64,000 nt of DNA from positions 1,798,001 to 1,862,000 of the forward strand of contig NZ_BSUK01000001.1 in NCBI RefSeq assembly GCF_030161555.1, given 5' to 3'. This document shows positions 38,013-46,995 of the stretch, in pieces. The stretch is from Luteimicrobium album (GTDB taxonomy: Bacteria; Actinomycetota; Actinomycetes; Actinomycetales; Cellulomonadaceae). The position numbers and the translations under genes were made by a program. Each line of letters opens with the position of its first letter. The first letter of the stretch is position 1. The notes under the pieces are model-generated. The model worked only from the letters and a program-made list of their open reading frames with translations. It made no database searches and was not told where the DNA came from.

Positions 38013-38843
38013 TCAGGGCAGGATCTGGCCGATCGGCTCGCGCTTCTCGGCCTGGAACCTGTCCTCGGCACGGCCGCGCGCCCAGTACCCGGAGATCGAC
38101 AGGTGTTCGCGGGCCACGCCGCGTTGGTAGAGCATGACGTCGCGCAGCGCCTTGACCGACTCGCGCTCGCCGTGCACGAACGCGTGCACCCGGCCGTCGC
38201 GCCAGGGAGCCGCGGCGACGGCGTCGGCGAGGAGCCTCGGCGTGCCGGAGACGTCGGGGCCGCGGTGGACCCAGCGCAGTGCGACGCCCGCGGGCACCGT
38301 CAGGGGGACCTCGTCCTCCGGGCCGGCGACCTCGACGAACGCGTCGCCCTCGGCGTCGTCGGGCAAGGCCTCGAGCGCGGCCGCGATCGCGGGGAGCGCG
38401 GACTCGTCGCCGACGAGGAGGTGCCAGTCGGCGGTCGGGTCCGGCGCGTAGCCGCCGCCCGGACCGGTCAGGACGACGTGGTCGCCCGGGACGGCCGACG
38501 CGGCCCACGGCCCGGCGAGGCCCTCGTCTCCGTGGACGACGAAGTCGACGGCCAGCCACCCCTCGGCCTCGTTCACCTCGCGGACCGTGTACGTCCGGGT
38601 GACGGGCACGCGGTCGGCGGGCAGGGTCGCGCGGAGCTCGGCGACGTCGAACGGCGGGTGGAGCTCCTCGCCCGACGGTGAGAAGAAGATCTTGACGTAG
38701 CGGTCCGTGAACGCGTTCGGGGTGAAGCGCGCGAACCCCTCGCCCCCGAGGACGAGCCGCACGAGGTGCGGGGACAGGCGTCGGGTGCTCAGCACCTCGA
38801 GCTCGATCTGCGGCCTGGCGGGGCGCCGGGGACGGTCGGTCAC
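38013..38843 (-). CDS. Siderophore-interacting protein (NADPH-dependent ferric-siderophore reductase)
   Basis: A 276-residue flavoprotein of the ViuB/SIP family, which releases iron from imported siderophores. The FAD-binding domain carries RTYTVRE (near 85) and VVHGDEGLAGPWA, and the C-terminal NAD(P)-binding domain carries LVGDESALPAIAAALE and GYWARGRAEDRF. The GTG or ATG region has a GAGGATC ribosome site. A palindromic iron box 20-37 bp upstream means it should be repressed by an IdeR/DtxR protein when iron is plentiful. No siderophore transporter lies in the window. Confidence 0.92.
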   Translation of the reverse strand: MTDRPRRPARPQIELEVLSTRRLSPHLVRLVLGGEGFARFTPNAFTDRYVKIFFSPSGEELHPPFDVAELRATLPADRVPVTRTYTVREVNEAEGWLAVDFVVHGDEGLAGPWAASAVPGDHVVLTGPGGGYAPDPTADWHLLVGDESALPAIAAALEALPDDAEGDAFVEVAGPEDEVPLTVPAGVALRWVHRGPDVSGTPRLLADAVAAAPWRDGRVHAFVHGERESVKALRDVMLYQRGVAREHLSISGYWARGRAEDRFQAEKREPIGQILP

Positions 38844-38862
38844 GAAGATCCTCTTCTCGTCG

Positions 38863-38880
38863 GGTTAGGTCATCCTAACC
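38863..38880 (-). promoter_or_regulatory. IdeR/DtxR-type iron box
   Basis: GGTTAGG-TCAT-CCTAACC, a perfect 7-bp inverted repeat, close to the TTAGG-CCTAA core of IdeR/DtxR sites. It lies directly upstream of the siderophore reductase gene. Confidence 0.8.
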
Positions 38881-38970
38881 GGCCGATGGTCGACCCTCGG
38901 GCACTGAGCCTGGTGGCCGCGGGGAGGGCGGCTTCGATGTGCTGCGAAGGCAGCGACGTTGCCCGGGCTG

Positions 38971-39360
38971 CTAGAGCGAGAGTCGGTCGAGTTCCTCGAC
39001 GAGGGCGCCCGCGTCCTTCGTTGCCCGTTGGGCTTCTGCACGTGTACAGAAGCCGCCGTAGGTGAACTCGGTCTTGTCCGACAGGAGGCGCGCGAGCTTG
39101 GGAGCGAGCCGTGCGCCGGCGCCGGGCACGCTCCTGAGCAGGCCGACGGCCTCACGATGGTCGGAACCTGAGGCGTGGTAACCCAGCGACCTACCGCAGA
39201 TCGCATCGGCCGCCGCGATCGCGGCGTGCACGGCGTTGGCCGCCGCGACCTGGGCGATCTCGGACGGGCCGTCCGGCGCGATCTCGACGCGTTCCTGAGC
39301 GACCTGGAGGAACTCGCGTGCGGACCGTGCACGGCCGCGTACGTCGGCCGCGCTCATCAT
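38971..39360 (-). CDS. HEPN domain toxin (HepT-like)
   Basis: A 129-residue, mostly helical protein. The RSLGYH sequence near residue 65 matches the R-X4-H motif of HEPN ribonucleases. It directly follows the nucleotidyltransferase gene with a TGATG stop-start overlap at 39358-39362, so the pair is translationally coupled. In type VII HepT-MntA systems the HEPN protein is a toxic RNase and the MNT partner silences it by adding nucleotides to a Tyr near the HEPN active site. The Tyr inside RSLGYH could be that target; this is inference. Confidence 0.75.
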   Translation of the reverse strand: MMSAADVRGRARSAREFLQVAQERVEIAPDGPSEIAQVAAANAVHAAIAAADAICGRSLGYHASGSDHREAVGLLRSVPGAGARLAPKLARLLSDKTEFTYGGFCTRAEAQRATKDAGALVEELDRLSL

Positions 39361-40010
39361 CACTCGTCGTCCCACGATGCTCCTGTCAGCCGTCGTCGAA
39401 AGTCCGGGCCGTTGAACACTTGCGCGTCAGTGGCGAGCGTCTCGACAAGAGGGTCGTGGTGACGCACCATCTCGTCGAATCGTGCGCGTGTCAGGGCGAG
39501 AACGTTGGCCTCGTTGCCGCTGGCGACGCCGAGCGTCTCGATGAGGGTTGCGACGAGCGTCTCGGTGAGCTCGGGGGAGATGTCGTCCGGAACGATCAGC
39601 AAGATGTCGATGTCGCTGTCAGATCGTGGCGTGCCTCGGGCGACCGAACCGAACAAGGCGAGGGTGAGGCGGTCAAGTGTGCTGGAAGTTGCGTGCTCGC
39701 CGCAGGCCCGGACGGCCTCTTGCTTGAGAAGGAGGACGGTGCTGTCGCAGGTGTCGACCAGCGTGCGGACGGCCGGCCACAGGATGTGGTCCGCGTTTGC
39801 CGAGTACACGAAGGCGGCCCCGGCTTCACGCTTGACGACCAGGCCGTCGTCGGTCAGGCGCCGGAGCACCTGTCGGGTGCGTTCGGGCGAAGCACCGGCG
39901 AGGCTCGCGACCTGGAGGCCGGTCAGTGGTAGTCCGGCGCGCGCCATCACCTGCAGGACCAGCCCGTCGACCGACGGGATGATCGTGCCGATCGGACTCC
40001 GAAGATCCAT
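39360..40010 (-). CDS. MNT-domain nucleotidyltransferase antitoxin with N-terminal winged helix
   Basis: A 216-residue protein with two parts. Residues 10-75 form a winged helix (VMARAGLPLTGLQVASLAGA, then TRQVLRRLTDDGLVVKRE). Residues 95-215 form a minimal nucleotidyltransferase with LFGSVARGTPRSDSDIDIL, the GS-x-DxD catalytic signature. It should modify and block the HEPN partner while its own DNA-binding part represses the operon. The ATG at 40008-40010 is chosen because the family starts there and TATCCT lies six bases upstream, giving a leaderless start. That -10 box is inside the perfect inverted repeat at 40014-40067. Confidence 0.82.
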   Translation of the reverse strand: MDLRSPIGTIIPSVDGLVLQVMARAGLPLTGLQVASLAGASPERTRQVLRRLTDDGLVVKREAGAAFVYSANADHILWPAVRTLVDTCDSTVLLLKQEAVRACGEHATSSTLDRLTLALFGSVARGTPRSDSDIDILLIVPDDISPELTETLVATLIETLGVASGNEANVLALTRARFDEMVRHHDPLVETLATDAQVFNGPDFRRRLTGASWDDE

Positions 40011-40013
40011 TCG

Positions 40014-40067
40014 CCCAGGATAGTGGATGCATATCCACTTTAATAGATGTGCATCCACTATCCTGGG
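40014..40067 (-). promoter_or_regulatory. Operator/promoter of the HEPN-MNT module
   Basis: Two perfectly complementary 18-bp arms, 40014-40031 (CCCAGGATAGTGGATGCA) and 40050-40067, around an 18-bp AT-rich centre. A third, shorter GTGGAT-ATCCAC repeat nests at 40023-40038. The -10 TATCCT of the MNT gene lies inside the inner arm, so binding here would block transcription. Confidence 0.75.
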
Positions 40068-40077
40068 TGCTGGTGTC

Positions 40078-41412
40078 TCAGGCGGGGGTGGTGGCCTCCG
40101 CCGCCGCCCGGGCGGCCGCGGGGAGGGCGGCCTCGATCCGGCCGAGCGCGACGTCGTCGTGCGCGGCGGACAGGAACCACGCCTCGAAGACCGACGGCGG
40201 CAGGTTCACCCCGGCGTCGAGCATGGCGTGGAAGAACGCGGTGTACCGGAAGGCGTCCTGGGTCTTGGCCTGTGCGTACGTGGTGACGCTGAACCGTGCG
40301 GCCAGCTCCCCGAAGAACACCGAGAACAGGCTCCCGGCGTGCTGGACGACATGGGGCACGCCTGCGTCGTCGAGCGCGCGGTGCACGGCGGCCGACAGGC
40401 GAGCGGCGGCGGCGTCGACGTGGGCGTAGACGGCGTCGTCGGCGAGGCGCAGGGTCGCGAGGCCCGCGGCGACCGCGACCGGGTTCCCCGACAGCGTGCC
40501 CGCCTGGTAGACGGGGCCGAGCGGGGCGAGCTGGTCCATGACCTCGGCGGACCCGGCGAGCGCCGCCACGGGCATGCCGCCGCCGACGACCTTCCCGAAC
40601 GTGAACAGGTCGGGTGCGTAGTAGTCGTCGCCGGCCGGGTCGAGGCCCGACTCGAGCCCCCACCACCCCGACGGCCCGACCCGGAACCCGGTGAGCACCT
40701 CGTCGAGGATGAGCAGCGCGCCGTGCTCGGCGGTGACGCGGCGCAGGCCCTGGTTGAAGCCTTCGGGAGGCCGGACGACGCCCATGTTGGCGGGCGCGGC
40801 CTCCGTGATGACGGCGGCGATCTGGGAGCCGTACCGGGTGAACGCGTCCTCGACGGCGGACAGGTCGCCGTAGGGCACGACGATCGTCTCGGCCGCGGTC
40901 GCCTCGGTGACGCCTGCGGAGCCGGGCAGGGCGAGCGTCGCGACGCCGGACCCGGCGTCGGCCAGGAGCGCGTCGCCGTGCCCGTGGTAGCAGCCCGAGA
41001 ACTTCACGACGAGGTCGCGCCCGGTCACGCCGCGGGCCAGGCGGATCGCCGTCATGGTGGCCTCGGTGCCCGTCGAGACGAGCCGGACCCGCTCGGCGAG
41101 CGGCACCCGACGGCGGATCTCCTCGGCCAGCTCGACCTCGCCGACCGTCGGTGCCCCGAACGACAGCCCGCGCGCAGCGGCCTCCTGGACCGCAGCGACG
41201 ACGTCGGGCTGCGCGTGCCCGAGGAGCGCGGGGCCCCACGAGCAGACGAGGTCCACGTACTCGCGGCCCGCGACGTCGGTCACGTACGCGCCGCGGGCGC
41301 CGGCGAGGAACCGCGGGTCCCCGCCGACGCTGCCGTACGCGCGGACGGGCGAGTTCACGCCACCCGGGATCGCGGCCCGCGCGCGGGCGAACGCCTCGTG
41401 GTTCGTGGTCAT
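40078..41412 (-). CDS. hemL: Glutamate-1-semialdehyde 2,1-aminomutase
   Basis: A 444-residue PLP enzyme that converts glutamate 1-semialdehyde to 5-aminolevulinate, the second step of the C5 heme route. Motifs are clear: [13 protein letters not shown] at the N-terminus, [46 protein letters not shown] and [13 protein letters not shown] with the PLP lysine. The ATG overlaps the hemB stop (ATGA). It is the last gene of hemC-hemD-hemB-hemL and works with hemA at 49744. The frame is intact. Confidence 0.96.
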   Translation of the reverse strand: MTTNHEAFARARAAIPGGVNSPVRAYGSVGGDPRFLAGARGAYVTDVAGREYVDLVCSWGPALLGHAQPDVVAAVQEAAARGLSFGAPTVGEVELAEEIRRRVPLAERVRLVSTGTEATMTAIRLARGVTGRDLVVKFSGCYHGHGDALLADAGSGVATLALPGSAGVTEATAAETIVVPYGDLSAVEDAFTRYGSQIAAVITEAAPANMGVVRPPEGFNQGLRRVTAEHGALLILDEVLTGFRVGPSGWWGLESGLDPAGDDYYAPDLFTFGKVVGGGMPVAALAGSAEVMDQLAPLGPVYQAGTLSGNPVAVAAGLATLRLADDAVYAHVDAAAARLSAAVHRALDDAGVPHVVQHAGSLFSVFFGELAARFSVTTYAQAKTQDAFRYTAFFHAMLDAGVNLPPSVFEAWFLSAAHDDVALGRIEAALPAAARAAAEATTPA

Positions 41413-42397
41413 CGGTTCTCCTTCAACCAGCCGGCGACCTCGACCGCCCAGTACGTGAGCACGACGTCCGCGCCGGCGCGCTTGATCATGGTGAGCGACT
41501 CCTCGATCGCGGGGCGACGCGAGATCCACCCGTTCGCCGCCGCGGCCTCGATCATCGCGTACTCGCCCGACACCTGGTACGCGGCGACGGGCACCTCCGA
41601 GCGCTGCGCGACCTCGGCCAGGATGTCGAGGTTCCCGGCGGGCTTGACCATGACGACGTCAGCGCCCTCGAGCAGGTCGATGTCCGTCTCGCGGACCCCC
41701 TCGCGCCCGTTGGCGGGGTCGAGCTGGTACGTCCGACGGTCGCCCTGGAGCTCCGAGTCGACGGCCTCGCGGAACGGGCCGTAGAACGCGCTCGCGTACT
41801 TGGCGGTGTAGGCGAGGATCGCGGTGTCCATGTACCCGGCGTCGTCGAGGGCGTCGCGGCACGCCGCGACCTGGCCGTCCATCATGCCGCTGAGCCCCAG
41901 GACGTCGGCGCCCGCCTCGGCCTGCGCGACGGCCATGGCCTGGTAGCGCACGAGGGTCGCGTCGTTGTCGACCCGGCCTGCGCCGTCGAGCACGCCGCAG
42001 TGGCCGTGGTCGGTGAACTCGTCGAGGCAGAGGTCCGACATGACCACCAGCCTCCCGGCGGCCGCCTCGACCGCGACGCGGAGCCCGCGCTGGAGGATGC
42101 CGTCGGGGTCGTCGGCCTGCGAGCCGACCGCGTCGCGCACGGCCGGGATGCCGAACAGCATGACCCCGCCGACGCCGGCGTCCGCGGCCTCCTTGACGGC
42201 CGCCGCGAGGCTGTCGAGCGTGTGCTGCACGACGCCGGGCATCGAGCCGAGCGGCGCGGGCTCCGTGAGGCTCTCCTTGACGAAGAGCGGCAGCACGAGG
42301 TCCGCGGCGTGCAGGCGGTGCTCCGACACGAGACGCCGCAGCGCGGGGTGGTGCGCAGACGGCGCGGTCGCACGTACGGGCGGGGCGGGGTGGTCAT
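41409..42397 (-). CDS. hemB: Delta-aminolevulinic acid dehydratase (porphobilinogen synthase), frame broken at the start
   Basis: About 329 residues; joins two 5-aminolevulinates to porphobilinogen. The Schiff-base lysines lie in [17 protein letters not shown] and [11 protein letters not shown]. The metal region [18 protein letters not shown] has a Cys but not the full three-Cys zinc set, so a mostly Mg-type enzyme is possible. The frame breaks at GGGG 42387-42390, a few codons after the ATG; one more base gives [18 protein letters not shown]. Both ends overlap neighbours by ATGA, so it is tightly coupled with hemD and hemL. Confidence 0.94.
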
Positions 42398-43260
42398 GAG
42401 GAGGCTCCTCGGTCGGTGGTCTCGGAGGCGGGGGTGAGGGCGCGGACGGTCGCGTCGGCCAGCCCGGCGTCGTCCGCGGTGGCGGCGACCGCCGCGACCC
42501 GCAGCCCCACATCCTCGGCGGCGCGCGCGGTCGGGGTGCCGATGGCGACGCCGACGACGTCGTCCCGCGCCCCGAGCTGCGTCACCACCTCGCGCGTCAC
42601 GCTCCCGGAGGTCAGGACGACGGCGTCGACGGTGCCGGCGGCCCAGGCCTCGCGGGCCTCGCCGTCGATCAGGTGCGTCACCGTGCGGTATGCCGTCACG
42701 ACGTGCGGGCGAGCCCCCATCGAGGTCAGCCCCCGTTCGAGCGTCGGACGCGCCAGGTCGCCGAGGGGCAGGAGGACGCGCGGGCCGCCGTCGTCGGACG
42801 TGTCAGAACGAGGGTCCCGGATACGTGAACCACGTTCTGACACGCCGGGAGCGGGGGCGGCGAGGGAGCGGAGGGCCGCGAGCAGTCCGAGCGCCGAGTG
42901 GTCCTCGGGGACGAGCGCGGGCTCGACGCCGGCCTCGCGCAGCGCGCGGGCGGTCGACGGCCCGACGGCGGCCCACCGGGCGGGTGCGTCCCCGAGCGAC
43001 CCGGAGGCGACCCGGGCCCAGGCGGCAGCGAGCTCGTCGACCGCGTTCACGCTCGTCACGAGCACCCACGCGTAGCCGCCGGCGGCGAGGTCGCGGGCGG
43101 CGTCGTCGAGGGCGTCGAGGTCGTCGGCGGGCGCACGCTCGATCACGGGGCTCACCAGCACGCGCGCACCGAGCTCGTGCAGGCGCGCCGCGAGCCCGAC
43201 CGCGCGGTCGAGCGAGCGCGGCACGAGGACGGTCCGCCCGTCGAGGGGACGCTCGGTCAC
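42394..43260 (-). CDS. hemD: Uroporphyrinogen-III synthase
   Basis: A 288-residue enzyme that closes hydroxymethylbilane to uroporphyrinogen III with inversion of ring D. It has the two-domain fold: residues start [19 protein letters not shown], the first domain includes [16 protein letters not shown] and the second [19 protein letters not shown]. Between the domains, about residues 135-153 are an insert ([14 protein letters not shown]) encoded by a 42-bp palindromic repeat that also occurs in hemG. The GTG at 43258-43260 lies 2 bp from hemC. The frame is intact through the insert. Confidence 0.9.
   Translation of the reverse strand: MTERPLDGRTVLVPRSLDRAVGLAARLHELGARVLVSPVIERAPADDLDALDDAARDLAAGGYAWVLVTSVNAVDELAAAWARVASGSLGDAPARWAAVGPSTARALREAGVEPALVPEDHSALGLLAALRSLAAPAPGVSERGSRIRDPRSDTSDDGGPRVLLPLGDLARPTLERGLTSMGARPHVVTAYRTVTHLIDGEAREAWAAGTVDAVVLTSGSVTREVVTQLGARDDVVGVAIGTPTARAAEDVGLRVAAVAATADDAGLADATVRALTPASETTDRGASS
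42801..42842. repeat. 42-bp palindromic element inserted in frame in hemD
   Basis: Starts TGTCAGAACG and ends CGTTCTGACA, with further pairing inside. It is identical at 35 of 42 positions to 47573-47614 in hemG. Read on the coding strand it adds [14 protein letters not shown] without shifting the frame. Confidence 0.8.
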
Positions 43261-43262
43261 GG

Positions 43263-44288
43263 TCAGCGCCCGGTCCCGACGACGTCCGGCATGGCCGCTG
43301 CGATCTCGTCGGCGAGCTGGGTGCCGAGGCGGGTGGCGTCGTCGGTCGTGATGTCGTCGCCGGTGGCCTGGAGCCGCGCCGTGCGGCGCTCGGAGGTGCG
43401 GCCGTCGAGCGTGACGGCGACCGCCTCGAGCACGAGCTCCTCGGAGCTCGTGACGCCTTCGGGGGCGAGGGAGTCGTCGTCGACGTCGGGGACGGTCATC
43501 TCGACGTGCGCGAGCGCGCCCAGCGGCGCGGCGCAGCCGGCCTCGAGCCGGGCGAGGAACGCGCGCTCGGCCGTCACGGACAGTGTGGTCTCCCGGTCCG
43601 TGAGGGCGTCGAGCGCCACCTGCAGGGCGCGGTCCAGCCCGGTGGGCTCCGGCCCGGGCTCGCGCACCTCGACGGCGAGCGCTCCCTGCCCCGGCGCTGG
43701 CAGCATGACCCCCGGCTCGAACGCCTCGGCGACCGCGTCCAGCCGGCCGATCCGGGCGAGCCCGGCCCGGGCCAGCACGACGGCGTCCAGGTCCCCGGTC
43801 TCGGGGTGCGCCCGGCCGAGGCGGGTGTCGATGTTGCCGCGGATGTCGACGACGTCGAGGTCGGGACGGGCGGCGCGGAGCTGCGCGGCGCGGCGCGGCG
43901 ACCCGGTGCCCACGCGGGCGCCGTCGGGCAGGGCGAACAGGCCCGCGCCGGTGCGCGAGCACAGGACGTCGCGCGGGTTCTCGCGCTCAGGGCTCACGAG
44001 CCGCAGTCCCGGGGCGGGCGCGACGGGGAGGTCCTTGAGGGAGTGGACCGCGACGTCGCAACGGCCGTCCAGCAGGGCCTCGCGCAGCGCCGTCACGAAC
44101 ACGCCCGTCCCGCCGAGCTGGGCCAGCGACCCGGTCCTCACGTCGCCGTCGGTCGTGATGCGGACCAGCTCCACCTCGAGCCCGGTGAGCTCGGCGAGCC
44201 GGTCGGCGATCGTCTGCGTCTGGGTGAGGGCGAGCGTCGAACCGCGGGTGCCGACGCGCACGGTCGCCGTCGGGAGGGTGGAGGTCAC
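43263..44288 (-). CDS. hemC: Hydroxymethylbilane synthase (porphobilinogen deaminase)
   Basis: A 341-residue enzyme that links four porphobilinogens. Motifs include VRVGTRGSTLALTQTQTIA, AVHSLKDLPV, GTGSPRRAAQLRAARPDL and the cofactor-binding Cys in LEAGCAAPLGALAHV. The GTG at 44286-44288 has GACACT six bases upstream, so the hemCDBL mRNA may start at the start codon. It is divergent from a hydrolase gene, with an inverted CAGATCG/CGATCTG pair between them. It leads the hemC-hemD-hemB-hemL operon. Confidence 0.96.
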   Translation of the reverse strand: MTSTLPTATVRVGTRGSTLALTQTQTIADRLAELTGLEVELVRITTDGDVRTGSLAQLGGTGVFVTALREALLDGRCDVAVHSLKDLPVAPAPGLRLVSPERENPRDVLCSRTGAGLFALPDGARVGTGSPRRAAQLRAARPDLDVVDIRGNIDTRLGRAHPETGDLDAVVLARAGLARIGRLDAVAEAFEPGVMLPAPGQGALAVEVREPGPEPTGLDRALQVALDALTDRETTLSVTAERAFLARLEAGCAAPLGALAHVEMTVPDVDDDSLAPEGVTSSEELVLEAVAVTLDGRTSERRTARLQATGDDITTDDATRLGTQLADEIAAAMPDVVGTGR

Positions 44289-44340
44289 CCGTCCAGTGTC
44301 CGCCCGGGCGGGGGACGCGCGAAATCACCTGACCCGCCGT

Positions 44341-44378
44341 CAGATCGGCGCCACTGTCAGCGCCACGTCAGCGATCTG
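44341..44378. promoter_or_regulatory. Inverted repeat in the hemC/hydrolase divergent promoter
   Basis: CAGATCG at 44341-44347 pairs with CGATCTG at 44372-44378. Two GTCAGCG words lie between them. A regulator site is possible. Confidence 0.35.
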
Positions 44379-44404
44379 GCAGCGCCCGCGCCGACGATCG
44401 TCGC

Positions 44405-45301
44405 ATGGACACCAGCACGGGCCGGCCGAACCCGGCGCCCTTCACGACCGGGCACGTCGTCTCCGCGGACGGCACCCGCATCGGCTACCGCCGGACCGGG
44501 CACGGCCCCGCGGTGATCCTCCTGCACGGCGGCCTCCAGGCCGGACAGAACCTCGTGCGCCTCGCGGAGGCGCTCGCGGGGTCGTTCGACGTGATCGTCC
44601 CCGACCGACGGGGGCGCGGCGCGAGCCCCTGGAGCGGGCCCGACGGCGAGCACGCCGCGCGCGAGGTCGAGGACCTGCGCGCGCTCGTCGAGGCGACAGG
44701 CGCGCACGCGGTGTTCGGGCTGAGCGCGGGCGGGCTCGTCGCGCTCCGGGCCGCCACCGAGATCCCCGAGCTGACCCGGCTGGCGCTGTACGAGCCGGCG
44801 CTCTCGGTCGGCGGGTCCGTCCCGACCGCGTGGGTCCCGACCTATGACCGTCAGGTCGCCGCCGGACGCCTCGCCGCCGCGATGCGGACCGCGATGGTCG
44901 GGCTGCGGGTCGCGCCCGCGTTCTTCCGGTTGCCGTCGTTCCTCGTGACGCCGCTGCTGCGGCTCGTCCTGCTGTTGCAGCGCCCGGCGCCCGGTGACGC
45001 GTCGACGTCCGACGTGATCCGGGCCATGCACCACGACATGGCCCTCGTGACCGAGCTCGCCGACACGACCCCCGACTACACAGCCGTGACCGCCGACGTC
45101 CTCCTCCTGGGCGGTGCGAAGAGCCCCGCCTACTTCGATGTCGCGCTCGCGGCGCTCGTCGACGTCCTCCCGCACGCTCACCGCGTCACCCTGAGCGGGA
45201 TGACGCACAACGACCCCGACAACGACGGCGACCCCGCCCGCGTCGCCGACCTCCTCGAGCCGTTCTTCCAGGGGGCGTCGGCGGTGCAGCCGCGGTACTG
45301 A
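44405..45301 (+). CDS. alpha/beta hydrolase
   Basis: A 298-residue alpha/beta-hydrolase-fold enzyme. ILLHGGLQAGQNL carries the oxyanion hole, GLSAGGLVALR the nucleophile Ser (near 106) and SGMTHNDPDNDG the catalytic His near the end. The fold begins VVSADGTRIGYRRTGHGP, typical of the family. It is divergent from hemC and converges on a VOC protein, and does not look like a heme enzyme. With that VOC gene and the HipBA module it interrupts the heme cluster between hemG and hemC. The substrate is unknown. Confidence 0.85.
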   Translation: MDTSTGRPNPAPFTTGHVVSADGTRIGYRRTGHGPAVILLHGGLQAGQNLVRLAEALAGSFDVIVPDRRGRGASPWSGPDGEHAAREVEDLRALVEATGAHAVFGLSAGGLVALRAATEIPELTRLALYEPALSVGGSVPTAWVPTYDRQVAAGRLAAAMRTAMVGLRVAPAFFRLPSFLVTPLLRLVLLLQRPAPGDASTSDVIRAMHHDMALVTELADTTPDYTAVTADVLLLGGAKSPAYFDVALAALVDVLPHAHRVTLSGMTHNDPDNDGDPARVADLLEPFFQGASAVQPRY

Positions 45302-45310
45302 GATCGGCCC

Positions 45311-45697
45311 TCAGCCCTCGTAGGAGCAGAGCTCCACGAGGTTCCGGTCGGGGTCACGCACGTAGACGCTCGTCATCGGCCCGCGCGCCCCCGTGCGCCG
45401 GACGGGACCGAGCTCGACGGGCACGCCGGCGTCGTCGAGCAGCGCGACGACCTCGGTGAGCGGGCCGTCGTTGACGAGGCACACGTCCGCGCTGCCGGGC
45501 GTCGGTCGGGCGGCGCGCGGCTCGATCGGGTCGCCGTCCGCAGGGTGCAGATTGATCTTGAACCCCGGCCCGACGACGGCGTGCCGGCCCTCCCCGAACG
45601 TCTCGTGGCGCAGCCCGAGGCGCTCGTAGAAGGTGGCGGACGCGTCGACGTCGGCGACGGTCAGGACGAGGTGGTCGATACCGGTCAGGGAACTCAT
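45311..45697 (-). CDS. VOC family (glyoxalase/dioxygenase-like) protein
   Basis: A 128-residue vicinal-oxygen-chelate protein with two beta-alpha-beta-beta-beta units. GIDHLVLTVADVDASATFYE contains the first metal His, AVVGPGFKINLH the second region and SVYVRDPDRNLVELCSY the C-terminal Glu ligand. The family covers glyoxalases, dioxygenases and fosfomycin-type resistance proteins, and the exact job is not readable. It lies 43 bp from the end of hipA on the same strand. Confidence 0.87.
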   Translation of the reverse strand: MSSLTGIDHLVLTVADVDASATFYERLGLRHETFGEGRHAVVGPGFKINLHPADGDPIEPRAARPTPGSADVCLVNDGPLTEVVALLDDAGVPVELGPVRRTGARGPMTSVYVRDPDRNLVELCSYEG

Positions 45698-45740
45698 CCG
45701 GAGATCCTCTCGCTCCGGCGCCGTCCGCGCGAGCGCCGTG

Positions 45741-46690
45741 TCAGACCGCGCGGAGCGTCCGGAGCCCGGAAGAGAAGGAGTCCTCGAACCGGCTGAGCTG
45801 GGACTCCGGCACCGCGTTGCGTACCGCGATCTCCTGCCAGTGGTCGACCGCGCCGGCGACCTCGTCGCACACCGACCGGGCCTCGGCAGGCGTGAGCCTG
45901 CAGGACCGTGCGAGCTCGACGAGGCCCTCTCGCTCGTCGTCGGGACGGTCGGCGCCGGCGATAGTCGTCTGGCGCAGGTCCGGATCCGGGTTGGGGTTCA
46001 CGTCGAACGCCGGGCTCAGCGCCCACCCGCCGCGATGGCGGACAAATCCGTGGTTGCGGAGATGGTCGTCGGTGTTGTTCAGCCCGACGCTGAGAGCGAC
46101 GCGACGGAACAGCTGGTGCGCGTCGTCCTTCGCGCGGGCGCCGACCTCGGCGAGGCGCTCGACGACGTCGACGTAGTCGCCGTGATCGCCGTCTCGCTGC
46201 TCGAGCAGGGTCATCGCGCTCATGTACCCGACGCGGTTGCCGGCGGCGTCGCGGTCGAACCGATCGAGCAGGAGGACATGCTGTCCCTCGATCTGCACGA
46301 GGCGGTGCTGTGCGACCTGGACGCCGGCAGCACCGGCCAGATCCAGCGCGGTCGCCTCCCAGGCCATGACGTCCCAGTCGTCGTCGTGGTGCGGGAACTT
46401 CGCGATCAGCTGGTGGCCGTCGGCGTCGAGCACGGCCGCCTTGGGGCGCGCCCCGCCCAGGGATCCGGTGCCCGCTGCGAGCAGCGCCCTCACGGCGTCG
46501 AGCTGACCGGCACCGTCTCGCGCGGCGACGTCGGCCGCGTGGAGCAGCTCGGGCAGGTGGATCAGCCGTGGCACGTCGTGCCCGGGATCCAGGAACGTGT
46601 CGACGGGATCGGAGCCGACTGCGCGCGCCCGGCGAGGACGGTCGTCCCGTCGAGCTCGACGTGGACCTCGAGTGCGTCGTAGAGCGTCAT
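45741..46690 (-). CDS. hipA: HipA family serine/threonine kinase toxin, frame broken once
   Basis: About 316 residues, shorter than the roughly 440 of Escherichia coli HipA. The N-terminal subdomain (EVHVELDGTTVLAG) is followed by a kinase core with the ATP Lys in HQLIAKFPHHDDDW, the catalytic Asp in LNNTDDHLRNHGF and the metal Asp in LSPAFDVNPNP. HipA kinases phosphorylate targets such as glutamyl-tRNA synthetase and stop growth. The frame breaks at CCC 46628-46630; one more base gives VLAGARAVGSDPVDT. The ATG overlaps the hipB stop (ATGA), the usual antitoxin-first order. Confidence 0.88.
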
Positions 46691-46983
46691 CGCACGCGCT
46701 TCCGCTCGAGCTGACCGGCGCGTGCTCGACCGAGGTCGCTGGCCAGGGGGTCGAGCGCCTCGGTGAGGGTGTCGAGGACGCCCAGAGTCCGGGCGACCCG
46801 CAGCACGACGTGGAAGCTGACGCTCGGGTCGCCCTGCTCGAGCTTGCGCAGCGTGCCACGCGTGATGTCGGCTCGCTCGGCGACCTGCGCGGCGGTAAGC
46901 CCGAGGATCTTCCGCCAGCCCGCGAAGTCGAGTCCGATCTCGCGGGCCGACCTCAGGATGACGGCTGGGAGTGGTGCAGCCAT
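46687..46983 (-). CDS. hipB: HipB-like XRE family antitoxin
   Basis: A 98-residue protein with one XRE helix-turn-helix (GWRKILGLTAAQVAERADIT, then RGTLRKLEQGDPSVSF). HipB proteins bind HipA and repress their shared promoter. The ATG at 46981-46983 follows CGGGAG. Directly upstream, 46996-47021 is an inverted repeat fit for the dimer. It is coupled to hipA by an ATGA overlap. Confidence 0.88.
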   Translation of the reverse strand: MAAPLPAVILRSAREIGLDFAGWRKILGLTAAQVAERADITRGTLRKLEQGDPSVSFHVVLRVARTLGVLDTLTEALDPLASDLGRARAGQLERKRVR

Positions 46984-46995
46984 GAGTTCTCCCGA

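Noticed and set aside
35965-38681. Very long plus-strand frame continuing from the MMPL gene
   Set aside because: It runs antisense through the response regulator with low-complexity Arg/Ala-rich sequence; it is a shadow frame created by the error near 35909.
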